DNA of 64,000 nt from Verrucomicrobiota bacterium (lineage in GTDB: Bacteria > Verrucomicrobiota > Verrucomicrobiia > Limisphaerales > J093), in NCBI GenBank assembly GCA_027493615.1, contig JAOSKK010000009.1:1-64000 (forward strand), written 5' to 3'. The notes beneath the pieces were generated by a model. The model saw nothing but the letters and a program-made list of their open reading frames with translations, made no database searches and was not told the origin of the DNA. Below are positions 45,466 through 53,985 of the stretch, one piece after another. A program made the translations under genes and the position numbers. Each line of letters starts with the position of its first letter. Positions within the stretch are counted from its first letter, which is position 1.

Positions 45466-46269
45466 ATGGCCGTTCTCTCCAAATCGAAGGTCCCGTCGGG
45501 TCACTGGTATCGGCCCGACGGGACTCCCGTCCACAAGCTCCCCACCGCTGACGGGCGGGGCGAACGCCCGACCACCGTCCGCGATGCCAAGCGCCTGGGC
45601 CTCTACCCCTCCGTTACGAGCATCCTCAGCATCCTGGCCAAACCGGGCCTGGAGAAGTGGAAACTCGACCAGGTGGCCCTCGCCACACTCCGCACGCCCA
45701 AGACGCCGGATGAGTCGGAGGACTACTGGTGCAACCGCGTTCGCAACGCGGCCTTCGAGCAGGTCGAGGAAGCTGCCGACCTTGGGACCATGATCCACGG
45801 CGCGCTCGAACTCGCGATGGCCGGCGAGCCCTACGCCGATGACCTGCGCCCCTACGTCGAGCCGGTCCTAAAGTGGCGGCAGGAAGTCGGCATCGAGATC
45901 GTTGCCCGCGAGGTCAAGCTGGTGAACCAGCAGCACGGTTTCGCGGGCACCGCTGACGTGCTCTTCCGCTACGGACGTTCGGGGATCGGCATTCTCGACT
46001 ACAAGACGCGCAAGACCAAGCCGGGCGAGGAAGTCCTGGCCTACGACAATCAGGCGATGCAGCTCGCCGCCTACGGCGCCACGCACTGGGGCGAAGAGAA
46101 CGTGGGCCGGCTGCTCGCGGCGAACGTCTTCATCTCGACCACCGAGCCGGGCCGGGTCGTGGTGGTCAAGCATCCCGACGTTGCGCGGGACTGGCAGGCG
46201 TTCTGCATGGTGGCCGCGCTCTGGCGGTACATCAAAGGCTATGACCCCCGGCAGCAGGCGACGGCATGA
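45466..46269 (+). CDS. PD-(D/E)XK exonuclease (RecB/Cas4-like)
   Basis: 267 residues, 2 bases after the SSB-like stop. Catalytic region: FAGTADVLFRYGRSGIGILD then YKTRKTKPGEEVLAYDNQAM; Asp, Asp and Lys fit the D-x(n)-D-x-K core with the following Gln-rich helix (QLAAYGATHW). N-terminal segment LYPSVTSILSILAKPGLEKW is common in phage versions. Likely processes DNA ends with the SSB-like protein. Not closely related to the DUF2800-type enzyme at 15,939. Confidence 0.8.
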   Translation: MAVLSKSKVPSGHWYRPDGTPVHKLPTADGRGERPTTVRDAKRLGLYPSVTSILSILAKPGLEKWKLDQVALATLRTPKTPDESEDYWCNRVRNAAFEQVEEAADLGTMIHGALELAMAGEPYADDLRPYVEPVLKWRQEVGIEIVAREVKLVNQQHGFAGTADVLFRYGRSGIGILDYKTRKTKPGEEVLAYDNQAMQLAAYGATHWGEENVGRLLAANVFISTTEPGRVVVVKHPDVARDWQAFCMVAALWRYIKGYDPRQQATA

Positions 46270-48096
46270 TCCCCGAGCCGGACATCCTGATGCCGGAGGT
46301 ATGGGCGCAGGCCGAGTGTGGCGGCGCCGTGGCGGTCGATTTCGAGACCTTCTACACCGCCGCCTATTCGGTCGCCGAACTCGGCCTTTGGGCGTACTGC
46401 CACGATCCGCGCTTCCAGGCGTACCTGGTGGCCGTCACGGATGGCGAGCGGACCTGCGTGTGTGCGCCGTCGAAGTTCCCGTGGGCGATCATCGCCGGTC
46501 GCACCTGGGTCAGCCACCACCGCGACTTCGACCGGGCGGTGTTCGAGCGGCTCCAGGAACTGGGCCTGGTGCCCGAGGGGATCGCCCCGGCTTCCTGGAT
46601 GTGCAGCGCGGGCCTGTGCGCCTATCTGCAACTGCCGCGTGATCTGGCCGGCGCGGTCAAGGCGGTCTTCGGTCAGACGCTCGACAAAGGCCCTCGCGAA
46701 CGGGCGAAGGGGAAGGCTTCCCGGCGAGGACTACCTCCTTGCCGCCGAGATCAGCCGCTACGCCGGTCGAGACGCGCTGGCGTGCCTGGCCCTATGGAAT
46801 CACCTGGGGCGGCACTGGCCACCGCACGAGCGCCGCCTCTTCGACCTCACGTCCGACATGGGGCGTCATGGTCTCGCGGTTGACTGGGATTACGTTCGCG
46901 CCAAGCGGCTCGAACTGGAGGACCTCGCCGGCTCCATCGCCGACGCCTTGCCCTGGAAGCCGGCCACGTCGGTCAAGCAGTTCGAGGCGGCGTGCGACCG
47001 GATCGGCGTCCCGGCCCCGCCGTCCACCTCCAACGCCGACCCCGGCTTCGCCCGCTGGCTGAAGAGGCACATCGACTCGGACGCGGCGACCTGGGTGCGG
47101 CACATGCAGCGGGTCCGGTCGGCGAACCGCACGGCCAAGGTCCTGGAGTCAATGGAAGCCCGGCGGATGCCCAACGGACGGATGGCGTATGAACTGCGGT
47201 ACTTCGGCGCCAGCACGGGGCGGTGGTCGGGCGGCGGCGGGCTGAACCTTCAGAACCTGAACCGGAAGACGGCTGAGGGCGTGGACCTGCGCCGCGCCAT
47301 CGTTGCGCCACCAGGCCACGTCCTGGCCGTCGCCGACTACAGCCAGATCGAGAGCCGGGTTCTGCTGTTCCTGGCCGGTGACACCGAAGCCCTCCGGCTG
47401 TTCCGCGAGGCCCCCGACGCCGACGCCTACGAAATCCACGCCCGGCGCACGATGGGCTACGCCGAGCCTGAGCCGCTGAAGGCGTGGTGCGACCGGACCG
47501 GCTCGAACCTGCGCCAGCTCGCCAAGGCCCGCGTCCTGGGCCTGGGCTTCGGTTGCGGGTGGCGGAAGTTCATCGAGGTGGCCCGCGTGATGGCCGGTCT
47601 CGAACTCAGCGAAGAGGACTCCAAGGGCGTGGTGGAGAGCTTTCGCGATTCCAACCCGCTGATCGTCCGACTGTGGCACCGGCTGGAAGTCGCCTGTGAG
47701 TCGCGTGCCGGCGGGCACTACGCTCTGCCGCTCCCCTGCACGCAGCACAACCCGGCCCTGAAACGCTTTGTCCTGTATCGGGACGTGGTCCCTTCGGATG
47801 ACGACATCACCGCGACTGTGGCCGGCGAGCGCGTGAAGGTGTACGGCGGCCTGCTCGCCGAGAACTGGACGCAGGCGACCGCCCGTGACGTTCTCGCGTC
47901 TGCCTGGCTGCGGTGCGCCACCGCAGGCTTCGTCCCCGTTCTGAGCGTCCACGATGAACTCGTGTTCGAGCTTCCCGAGGCGACCGCGGAAGCCGACCTC
48001 GCCCGGATCGTCGCCACCATGGAAACGCCCCTGCCCTGGGCAGCCCATCTGCCGCTGAAGGTCGAGGGCAAACTCACATCCACCTACACCAAGTAA
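46266..48096 (+). CDS. Family A DNA polymerase (frameshifted)
   Basis: About 610 residues, overlapping the exonuclease stop. 3'-5' exonuclease start CGGAVAVDFETFYTAAYSVA; frame break near 46,686 (one extra G; TLDKALANGRRGRLPGEDYL restores it). Polymerase motif A LAVADYSQIESRVLLFLAGD, motif B region LRQLAKARVLGLGFGCGWRK, motif C PVLSVHDELVFELPEAT. It lacks an N-terminal 5' nuclease. Similar short PolA enzymes replicate many temperate phages. It forms a replication operon with the primase and helicase genes downstream. Confidence 0.9.
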
Positions 48097-48104
48097 CGAC
48101 CCCT

Positions 48105-48980
48105 ATGGCTGAACTATACCCCTTCTCGAACCGGACCGTTGAACTCCTGCGCGCCGCGCCGGCACCGGGACAGACCCACCGCTGGCTCGCCAAGGTCGCC
48201 TGCGGCCTGCGCCACGTGCTGGACGCCGACACCTGCTTCGCGTTCCTGCGCGAGTGCTGCGACAAGTACGTCCACCACCGGGTCGTGCCGGATGAGGAGA
48301 TCGAAGCCGCGGTGGACTTCGCCTATGAAGGCGATGGCAATCCGAAACCGGGCGCGCTGTCGCGGTCCATCGAATGGCCGCAGGTGTCCCTGTCCTTGAT
48401 CGAGCGGGTCCTGCGAGACACCAAGCCCCTGTTCGACCCGGACTCCGACACGGCTCTGACCGCGCGAGACGTCCTGCCGCGGTTGTTTCATCCGCATGAG
48501 TTCGTCTGCGTGGGGCCGACTTCCCGCAGCGCCCTGGTCCGGTCCCTTTCCGCCACGCTCCCCGACGCCGGCCTGCAACAGTTCATCGTCCCCAATCCGA
48601 TGCGCGGGCGTTCAGCCCTCAACTTTCGCGGCAAGCCGTCACCGCGTTGCCAGAACAACACCGGGCCGCGGCGTCATCTCGTCATCGAATTCGACAGTCC
48701 CACGCTGACCAAGCCGATCCAGGCAGTCCTCCTGTCCAAGCTCGCCGAGTTCGTTCCTCTCATCATGGTGGTCGATTCCGGCGGCAAGAGCCTGCACGGC
48801 TGGTTCTGCGTCGGTCACCTTGGCCTGCGCGACCAGGCCCGGCTTTTCGCCGTCGGCTGCCTCCTGGGCTGCGACCCCACGCGCTGGGACATCTGCGGTT
48901 GGCTGCGCATGCCCGGCGGCCTGCGTCAGGTCGAGGGTGTCCCGGCGGTCCGGCAGCGGATCATTCACTTCGCCCGATGA
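48105..48980 (+). CDS. Archaeo-eukaryotic-type primase-like protein
   Basis: 291 residues. RRHLVIEFDSPTLTKPIQAV holds the acidic motif and VVDSGGKSLHGWFCVGHLGL the S-x-H motif of AEP primases; CDPTRWDICGWLRMPGGLRQ follows as the third motif region. The N-terminal 150 residues are helical and Cys-containing. It starts 8 bases after polA and overlaps the helicase start. It should lay down primers for this prophage's own replication. Only one of the usual paired acidic residues is obvious, so activity is inferred. Confidence 0.75.
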   Translation: MAELYPFSNRTVELLRAAPAPGQTHRWLAKVACGLRHVLDADTCFAFLRECCDKYVHHRVVPDEEIEAAVDFAYEGDGNPKPGALSRSIEWPQVSLSLIERVLRDTKPLFDPDSDTALTARDVLPRLFHPHEFVCVGPTSRSALVRSLSATLPDAGLQQFIVPNPMRGRSALNFRGKPSPRCQNNTGPRRHLVIEFDSPTLTKPIQAVLLSKLAEFVPLIMVVDSGGKSLHGWFCVGHLGLRDQARLFAVGCLLGCDPTRWDICGWLRMPGGLRQVEGVPAVRQRIIHFAR

Positions 48981-50201
48981 ACCCCAACTCGCCGCTCGCG
49001 ATCATCCTGCCCAAGCTCCTTGAGGGGGCGGGAGCCGGAACAGATCGAGCAGGCGGCGGCGTGCGCTCCCGACGCGCCGCCGTCCATCGACTTGCTCGAC
49101 ATCATCCGGCCCGAGGGCGCCGACCCGGATGAACTGCTGAAGGACCGTTTCCTCTGCAAGGGCGGCGGGTTGCTGATGTGCGGCCAGACGGGAGCGGGCA
49201 AGTCGAGCTTCAACATGCAGGCGCTCGTGTCCTGGGCGCTGGGCAAGCCCTGCTTCGGCATTACGCCCGCACGGCCCCTGACCAGCCTCCTGGTCCAGGC
49301 TGAGAATGACTCGGTGGACATCGCCGAGTTCCGGGACGGGGTCTTTAGCGGTCTTCAACTCACGGATGAGGAGCGGGCTTCTCTGCGCGGTCGCATCCAC
49401 GTCGTGCGGGAGAACGCCCGGACGGCGGCGGAGTTCGTCGCCCACACGCTGCGCCCCCTGATCGAACGCATCCGGCCCGACCTGCTCTGGATTGACCCGG
49501 CCCTGGCCTACCTGGGCGGCGAGAGCAACAGCCAGAAGGACGTCGGCGGGTTCCTGCGCAACCTGCTCAACCCGCTCCTGACCGAGTTCCGCTGCGCTGC
49601 CGTGGTTGTCCACCACGGGAACAAGCCCCCGTCCGGGAACCAGAAGCCCCAGTGGCAGGCCGGGGACTTCGCCTACCTGGGCGGCGGGTCCGCCGAGTGG
49701 GCGAACTGGGCGCGGGCCGTGATCGTCATCCGCTCGATCGGGTCCGAGGAAATCTACGAACTGCGCGCCGCCAAGCGCGGTCGCCGGCTGGGATGGAAGG
49801 ACGAGGCCGGGCTGCCGACCACCCGCAGGCACATCGCCTGGTCCCCTGACCCCAAGTTGATCTTCTGGCGGGAGCCGTCCCCGGAGGAGGTCGCCGAACT
49901 CGAGCCCTCCGACAAGGGCGGACGGCCCCGCAAGTTCAGCCCCGTCGAGTTCCTTCACTGCATCCGCGTCCACCCGGACCAGAACCAGGCGTTCTACAAG
50001 GCCGCGGCCAAGCGCGTCCTCGGATGCTCCCCAACGGCGGTTCAAAACGCGCTCAAGGTCTGCATCGGGGAGGGCTGGGTCCGGTTCAATGAGGAGGGCC
50101 AGGAGAAGCGGTACCGGCTCACCGCCAAGGGGGCAAAACAGGCCTCGGAAATGCCCTCAGCCGTCGATTGGAGCCCACCACCCACCAACAACCCGGTCTA
50201 G
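48977..50201 (+). CDS. RepA-like hexameric helicase/AAA ATPase (frameshifted)
   Basis: About 407 residues from ATG 48,977 (MNPNSPLAIILPKLLEG). The frame shifts at about 49,022-49,026, five G where four would give LEGREPEQIEQ. Walker A GGGLLMCGQTGAGKSSFNMQ, Walker B-type RPDLLWIDPALAYLGG, sensor VVVHHGNKPPSGN. The C-terminal 100 residues contain a winged-helix-like part (AAKRVLGCSPTAVQNALKVC). RecA-fold helicases of this kind sit next to AEP primases in phages and plasmids and unwind the origin. Confidence 0.85.
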
Positions 50202-50288
50202 GAGTTTGTGTTCATTTCCAACGCGCTAACCAACAAGGTATTACAATGCGAACGCCCGGCCACCCACCCGAAATTAAACAACCCACCA

Positions 50289-50336
50289 CCAGAAACCCAC
50301 CCCCCACAAGGGGGTGTGGTGGTGGTGGGTTTCTGG
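50289..50336. other. Long inverted repeat after the helicase gene
   Basis: CCAGAAACCCACC (50,289-50,301) pairs perfectly with GGTGGGTTTCTGG (50,324-50,336), with further pairing of CCCCC and GGGGG inside. No T-run follows. Candidate replication origin element, attenuator or terminator in the 170-bp gap behind the replication operon. Confidence 0.6.
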
Positions 50337-50374
50337 CGGGTACGTCGCCAGCGCGTTTCCAACCACCCCGAACC

Positions 50375-50719
50375 ATGACCCGTCCCACATCCCCCGCCAC
50401 CACGGAATCGAAGGCGCAACCGGTCACTGTCCTCGCGGCCCACTTCCGGTCCCAGGTCATCGAGACCACCCGCCGCAGTCTCGCCATGCGCCGCTACTGG
50501 CCCGACGGGCTCTGCCGCTGGCGTCGGGCGGCCCGGGTCGGTCCGAACGCCGAACTCGCGCTCGTGTTCCTCTGGAAGCGGGGGCAACCGCCCGAAGTCG
50601 AGGTCTGGCCCTACGCGAAGATCGAGCGGCTCGCGACGGAGATCACCGACGCCGAGGTGTACGCCGAACTCGAACGCCGGCTCTCGAACCCGCCCGACGG
50701 GGAAGGAGATCAGCCGTGA
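50375..50719 (+). CDS. Conserved-looking small phage protein
   Basis: 114 residues from ATG 50,375; the reading frame is open further upstream but crosses the hairpin, so this start is preferred. Core RSQVIETTRRSLAMRRYWPD, then ELALVFLWKRGQPPEVEVWP and AEVYAELERRLSNPPDGEGD. A mixed alpha/beta small protein; no family recognised. Stop overlaps the GTG of the nuclease-like gene. Confidence 0.5.
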   Translation: MTRPTSPATTESKAQPVTVLAAHFRSQVIETTRRSLAMRRYWPDGLCRWRRAARVGPNAELALVFLWKRGQPPEVEVWPYAKIERLATEITDAEVYAELERRLSNPPDGEGDQP

Positions 50720-51105
50720 AAGGTCTCTCCCCAACCCAGCGAACGCTCCGCGCCCTACGTGAACAGGGCCTGGTCTGCGCCATCGTCGAGAAGTGGAACC
50801 CCTACGGCGGCCCCCACGGCATCCGGCAGGACCTGTTCGGCATCCTCGACATCCTCGCCCTCGACCCTCAGCGCGGTGTCGTCGGCGTCCAGTCCACCGG
50901 CCAGGACTTCGCCGGCCACTTCCGCAAGCTGACGGAAGAGCGAGCGCAGGAATGCCTCGACTGGCTTTCGACGCCCGGCACCGCGCTCGAACTGTGGGCC
51001 TGGCGCAAGGTGAAGGCGCAGCGCGGCGGCAAGCTGCTGATCTGGCAACCTCGCGTCCAAGTCCTGACGCGGGCGGACTTCCAACCCAAGGAGGGAACCA
51101 CGTGA
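50716..51105 (+). CDS. Putative VRR-NUC/resolvase-like nuclease
   Basis: 129 residues from GTG 50,716. KWNPYGGPHGIRQDLFGILD then ILALDPQRGVVGVQSTGQDF has the D-x(n)-(Q/E)-x-T arrangement of small PD-(D/E)XK nucleases that act as Holliday junction enzymes; AHFRKLTEERAQECLDWL follows. It would replace RusA of prophage 1 at the same place in the operon, upstream of the shared tail gene and ParB-like gene. The Lys of the active site is not evident, so the catalytic call is tentative. Confidence 0.55.
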   Translation: MKGLSPTQRTLRALREQGLVCAIVEKWNPYGGPHGIRQDLFGILDILALDPQRGVVGVQSTGQDFAGHFRKLTEERAQECLDWLSTPGTALELWAWRKVKAQRGGKLLIWQPRVQVLTRADFQPKEGTT

Positions 51106-51698
51106 AGGAAGAGTTCGACGATGAGTTCATGGCGAAGAACCGCGACCCGCTCGACGCCCCCGACCAGGGCTTCGACTGGCAGGCGCTCTACCAGCGGCTG
51201 AATGAGGACGCGGCCAGCGGGGACAATGACCAGCGGCTGTCCCAGACCGTCATCCGCCTTCTCCAGATGCTCCTGCCGTTGTCCAGCCGCCGCATCCAGC
51301 CCGAATCCCTCGGCTTGCGCCTGATCGCTTTGGCCTGGGTCCTGAGTCCCGCCTACTTCGAGGGCAACCCGTCCATCCGCCGGCTCGCTCGCCGCTGCGG
51401 CGTGCGGATCGCCGCGCTGGCCAACTACACCGGCTACTACAGCCGCCTGCTGCGGTGGCGCAACCGGGGCCAGCGTCATGCCTGGAACTGGCTGCGCCAC
51501 GGCACGCCTGTCCGGCGCGGCGCGAAGGCCAAATCCAAGTTGAAGCGTAACGTTCCCGCTTCGGGTGAACGGCAGCAGGCCGACCCGAACCGGGGCAAGA
51601 CGGCAGGTGCCTCGCGGCGCGAGAGCACGCCGCAGCTACCCGGCAGCGGTGTCGCCCCTGTCGCGCCGTCGAAACGCACGAGAACCGGTCGAGAATGA
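51102..51698 (+). CDS. Phage protein sharing its C-terminus with prophage 1
   Basis: 198 residues from GTG 51,102. The middle (RLIALAWVLSPAYFEGNPSI, RRLARRCGVRIAALANYTGY) looks like a helical DNA-binding domain with an HTH. The end (YSRLLRWRNRGQRHAWNWLR, then LKRNVPASGERQQ) is nearly the same as the end of the chimeric gene at 14,976 in prophage 1. The stretch LKRNVPA is encoded by the 15-bp motif, so coding and regulatory constraints overlap there. Function unknown; possibly a repressor-like or replication protein. Confidence 0.6.
   Translation: MKEEFDDEFMAKNRDPLDAPDQGFDWQALYQRLNEDAASGDNDQRLSQTVIRLLQMLLPLSSRRIQPESLGLRLIALAWVLSPAYFEGNPSIRRLARRCGVRIAALANYTGYYSRLLRWRNRGQRHAWNWLRHGTPVRRGAKAKSKLKRNVPASGERQQADPNRGKTAGASRRESTPQLPGSGVAPVAPSKRTRTGRE
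51541..51555 (+). promoter_or_regulatory. Phage 15-bp motif upstream of the DNA-modification genes
   Basis: TGAAGCGTAACGTTC inside the 198-residue gene, 261 bp before the ParB-like ATG. Same relative place as 15,089 in prophage 1. Confidence 0.7.
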
Positions 51699-51816
51699 TC
51701 GAGACAGCCCAACGACGACCGCTGACTGCCACGCCGGCACCGACCGGGGTGCGGGGAAGGAATCTTTTGCCTACCCCCGGTGGGGTGGAGGTGTGGCGCC
51801 AGCCCCGACAACGCAC

Positions 51817-52392
51817 ATGAACGAACGAAAACCGAAAAAACGCGCAGAAGTTCCGCCGGATGCCTCCGCGCCCGCGGTGAACTGCGCCTTTGACGAACTG
51901 GTCCCGCTCGAAAGCTGGTCCCGAACCCACGCAACCCGAACCAGCACCCGCAGGCCCCAGGTGACGCTGCTCGCCAAGGTGATCGCCCACCAGGGGTGGC
52001 GGTCGCCCATCGTGGTGTCGCGACGGTCGGGTTTCGTCGTGTCCGGCCACGGGCGGTATGAAGCGGCGAAGGTCCTCGGGCTGGCCGCGGTGCCCGTGGA
52101 CTTCCAGGACTTCGCGACCGACGCCGATGAATGGGCGCACCTGGTCGCCGACAACCGGCTGGCCGAGTTGGCGGAGGTCGATGACGCCGCGCTCCGGGGC
52201 GTGCTGGGCGAGTTGAAGGCGGCGGACTTTGACATGGACCTGGCCGGGTTCGACGCCAACGCGCTCGCGGGCCTGCTCGCCGATCCGCCGGAGCCGACGC
52301 CGCCGGAGGACTTCACCGCCGTCGATGAGAACCTGCCAACCGAGTTCCAGTGCCCAAAATGCTCGTACCGCTGGTCCGGTAAACCGTCGTGA
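51817..52392 (+). CDS. ParB/Srx-fold protein with C-terminal zinc ribbon
   Basis: 191 residues from ATG 51,817. Homologue of 14,275-14,850: AHQGWRSPIVVSRRSGFVVS, GHGRYEAAKVLGLAAVPVDF, DADEWAHLVADNRLAELAE, and the end FQCPKCSYRWSG. Residues 35-50 read SWSRTHATRTSTRRPQ, whereas another frame of the same DNA gives LVPNPRNPNQHPQ, matching prophage 1; so two compensating indels scramble the ParB box. The stop overlaps the chorismate-mutase-like GTG (GTGA). Likely part of the modification operon. Confidence 0.75.
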   Translation: MNERKPKKRAEVPPDASAPAVNCAFDELVPLESWSRTHATRTSTRRPQVTLLAKVIAHQGWRSPIVVSRRSGFVVSGHGRYEAAKVLGLAAVPVDFQDFATDADEWAHLVADNRLAELAEVDDAALRGVLGELKAADFDMDLAGFDANALAGLLADPPEPTPPEDFTAVDENLPTEFQCPKCSYRWSGKPS

Positions 52393-52640
52393 GCGCGCCG
52401 ACCGCCAACGCTGAACTGCTCGCCCTGCGCCATGCCATTGACGGCATCGACGACGCGCTGGCGAGCCTGCTGGCTTGCCGCGTGTGCCTGTCGCACCAGG
52501 CCCAGGCGGTGAAGGCGCGAGCGGGGCTGCCGGCGCTTGACCGGACGCGCGAAGTCGAAATCCAACACCGCTATGAACAGCGCTGGGCCGGCGCATCCAC
52601 CGTGGCCCGCGCCATCCTGAACCTGTGCCGTGAAGACTGA
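52389..52640 (+). CDS. Chorismate mutase-like protein (AroQ fold)
   Basis: 83 residues. LRHAIDGIDDALASLLACR and VKARAGLPALDRTREVEI align gap-free with the E. coli chorismate mutase domain: Arg14, Arg31, Lys42, Asp51, Arg54 and Glu55 stand where it has Arg11, Arg28, Lys39, Asp48, Arg51 and Glu52, all substrate-binding residues. The chain ends ILNLCRED, just short of the Ser84/Gln88 equivalents. It would turn chorismate into prephenate. GTG start overlaps the ParB-like stop; its own stop overlaps the C5-methyltransferase start by 11 bases. A non-catalytic helical role remains possible. Confidence 0.75.
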   Translation: MSAPTANAELLALRHAIDGIDDALASLLACRVCLSHQAQAVKARAGLPALDRTREVEIQHRYEQRWAGASTVARAILNLCRED

Positions 52641-53985
52641 CAAACCTCCCTACCGCGTTCCGAGCATGGCGGAGACCGCCGCCGTCCCCGACAACGGCCT
52701 GCGCGTGGTGTCCACCTTCAGCGGGTGCGGCGGCTCATGCCTCGGGTTCAAGATGGCGGGCTACCGGGTGCTGTGGGCGAGCGAGTTCATCCCGGCAGCG
52801 GCGGAGGTGTACCGGGCCAACCACGCCGCCACGATCCTCGACACCCGTGACATCCGGCGCATCCAACCCGCCGACATCCTCGAGGCGACGGGCTTGAAGG
52901 CGGGCGGAGTCGATGTGCTGGAAGGGTCGCCGCCCTGTGCCTCGTTCAGCACCGCGGGGAAGCGGGAGAAGCACTGGGGAAAGGCGAAGAAGTACTCGGA
53001 CACGGTCCAGCGCGTGGATGACCTCTTCTTCGAGTACGTCCGGTTGCTGGACGGTCTCCGACCGAAAGTGTTCGTGGCGGAGAACGTCAGCGGCCTGGTG
53101 AAGGGCGTGGCCAAGGGGTACTTCCTCGAAATCCTGGCCAAGCTCAAAGCGTGCGGCTACCGCGTCGGCGTGAAGGTCCTCGACGCGCAATGGCTCGGCG
53201 TACCGCAGGCGCGGCAGCGAACCATCTTCATCGGCGTGCGCGAGGACCTGGGGAAGAACCCCGTGTTCCCGAAGCCGCTGCCCTATCGCTACAGCCTGCG
53301 CGAGGCGTTGCCGTGGATTGTGCGCGGGAAGTACGGCCCGGCGTGGAAATCGGCGGACGCCCCGAGTCCCACGGTCAGCGCGGGGCGGGCCTACAATCCC
53401 GAGACCAGCCACCAGGGTCTCGAACTGGTCGAGGCGAAGGTCATCCAGGGGCCGCAGGGGAACGGCTGGGCGGAGGGGAAGGACTTGACGGATGGCCCGG
53501 CGCCCGCGGTGCTGGCCACGCAGACGCAGTCCATGCTGGTCGAGGCGCGGTTGAAGGGTGGGACCGGCGCGGCGTTCGATGAGAAGGGGCGCGAGTATGA
53601 CCTCGACCAACCGTGCCCGACGATCCTGGGGACCAAGCCCAACCAGTTCGAGGTGGACATGACCGGCTACGCCGTCGGGCGCGAGTGGGACAAGCTCAAG
53701 CCCGGCCAGGCGTCGGACAAGTACTTCAACCTGGTGCGACCGCATCCCGACCAGCCGTGCCCGACGATCTGCGCGGCGCACGGCCATCCGGGCGTGGCGA
53801 GCGTCACGCACCCGACGGAGAAGCGGAAGCTCACCATCGCCGAGTTGAAGCGCATCTGCGCCTTCCCCGATGACTTCATTCTGACCGGCACCTACTCGCA
53901 GCAGTGGGAACGCCTGGGGCGCGCCGTGCCGCCCGTGATGATGGCGGCAATCGCCACAACCATCCGCGATGAAATCCTCACTTGA
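52630..53985 (+). CDS. DNA cytosine-5 methyltransferase, putative carboxymethyltransferase
   Basis: 451 residues, GTG start. Motif I STFSGCGGSCLGFKMAGYRV (residues 28-47), IV EGSPPCASFSTAGKR with Cys103, VI VFVAENVSG, VIII VPQARQRTIFIGVRED, IX ELKRICAFPDDF, X WERLGRAVPPVMMAAI. In motif X Arg431 replaces the near-invariant Asn of G-N-(A/S)-V; in motif IV Ala104 replaces Gln of P-C-Q. In M.HhaI these positions are Asn304 and Gln82, which are mutated to open the cofactor pocket. Four D-x-P-x-P-(T/A) units occupy the target-recognition region (residues 243-380). Overlaps with both neighbours show translational coupling. Carboxy-SAM use is inference. Confidence 0.87.
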   Translation: MKTDKPPYRVPSMAETAAVPDNGLRVVSTFSGCGGSCLGFKMAGYRVLWASEFIPAAAEVYRANHAATILDTRDIRRIQPADILEATGLKAGGVDVLEGSPPCASFSTAGKREKHWGKAKKYSDTVQRVDDLFFEYVRLLDGLRPKVFVAENVSGLVKGVAKGYFLEILAKLKACGYRVGVKVLDAQWLGVPQARQRTIFIGVREDLGKNPVFPKPLPYRYSLREALPWIVRGKYGPAWKSADAPSPTVSAGRAYNPETSHQGLELVEAKVIQGPQGNGWAEGKDLTDGPAPAVLATQTQSMLVEARLKGGTGAAFDEKGREYDLDQPCPTILGTKPNQFEVDMTGYAVGREWDKLKPGQASDKYFNLVRPHPDQPCPTICAAHGHPGVASVTHPTEKRKLTIAELKRICAFPDDFILTGTYSQQWERLGRAVPPVMMAAIATTIRDEILT

